A stretch of DNA of 64,000 nt from contig CM070873.1 in assembly GCA_036365515.1 (NCBI GenBank), positions 178,884,104 to 178,948,103 of the forward strand, written 5' to 3'. Below, piece after piece: positions 63,857 to 64,000 of this stretch (position 1 is the stretch's first letter; the number at the start of each line of letters is the position of its first letter). This DNA is from Torymus aiolomorphi. Taxonomy: Eukaryota; Arthropoda; Insecta; Hymenoptera; Torymidae. The notes under the pieces were generated by a model that was given only the letters and a program-made list of their open reading frames with translations, searched no databases and had not been told where the DNA came from. The position numbers and the translations under genes are program-made.

Positions 63857-64000
63857 ATATTATTTAAATAATCAAAGATCTCAGGAAGTTGACTGATTAA
63901 AATAATTTTTATCTTTGAGCATCAACGGGGAAAATCAATTTTTTTAGATAAGTATATTAAATGGCTAAATGTTAAAGGCTAAAATTATTTTAAAACATAA
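63857..64000 (+). repeat. Unit U copy at the window edge
   Basis: AATAATCAAAGATCTCAGGA, GAGCATCAACGGGGAAAATC, TTTTTAGATAAGTATATTAA and GCTAAATGTTAAA match the copies at 8558-8737 and 12390-12560. It begins within about ten bases of the end of the site-1-protease fragment and runs off the window. Confidence 0.7.

Overview
This window looks like a repeat-dominated stretch of an animal nuclear genome, most likely an insect. It is AT-rich, has long dinucleotide microsatellites, and carries mariner, hAT, BEL/Pao, non-LTR and Polinton/adintovirus-like sequences. I see no intact host gene. Every sizeable coding stretch I can recognise is a transposon or virus-like gene with stops or frameshifts, or a short broken fragment of a conserved host gene (an RNA polymerase III second-largest-subunit-like piece near 12.7-13.1 kb and a site-1-protease-like piece near 63.4-63.85 kb). 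The species cannot be fixed from this sequence.

Layout. 0-2 kb: diverged repeats, including an old palindromic relative of the next element. 2.165-5.06 kb: a hAT-type foldback element with 8-bp target duplication and arms made of tandem ~95-bp units; a 1.29-kb mariner is nested in it. 5-8.5 kb: no gene, then a CA microsatellite. 8.8-12.2 kb: a DNA transposon with long terminal inverted repeats and a 707-codon transposase broken by one in-frame TAG; it sits beside copies of a repeat called unit U here. 12.7-17.5 kb: the Pol III fragment, tandem duplications, a 54-bp-stem hairpin and a small inverted-repeat element. 17.99-31.69 kb: one DNA transposon (PIF/ISL2EU-like transposase with C-terminal SWIM finger, ~0.7-kb terminal inverted repeats) inserted in a 309-bp tandem repeat and itself invaded by a 7.7-kb BEL/Pao retrotransposon. 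32-39 kb: CA-microsatellite retroposon-like repeats and a dead non-LTR retrotransposon. 39.25-46.55 kb: a second BEL/Pao copy, opposite strand, related interior but diverged LTRs. 47-50.2 kb: tandem repeats and a broken N-terminal part of a protein-primed family-B DNA polymerase. 50.43-57.66 kb: a 7.2-kb giant palindrome with two ~3.58-kb arms and an 84-bp spacer, the most striking structure here. 57.7-64 kb: a GC-rich patch, microsatellites, a ~1-kb TA-flanked inverted-repeat element, the site-1-protease fragment and another unit U.

Nothing forms an operon or pathway. The relationships are nesting and relative age: mariner inside hAT foldback, BEL inside the PIF/ISL2EU-like element inside a satellite, a microsatellite retroposon inside the non-LTR element, and the DNA polymerase fragment cut off just before the giant palindrome. 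Coordinates of repeat ends and all homology calls come from reading the sequence by eye; no database search was run.
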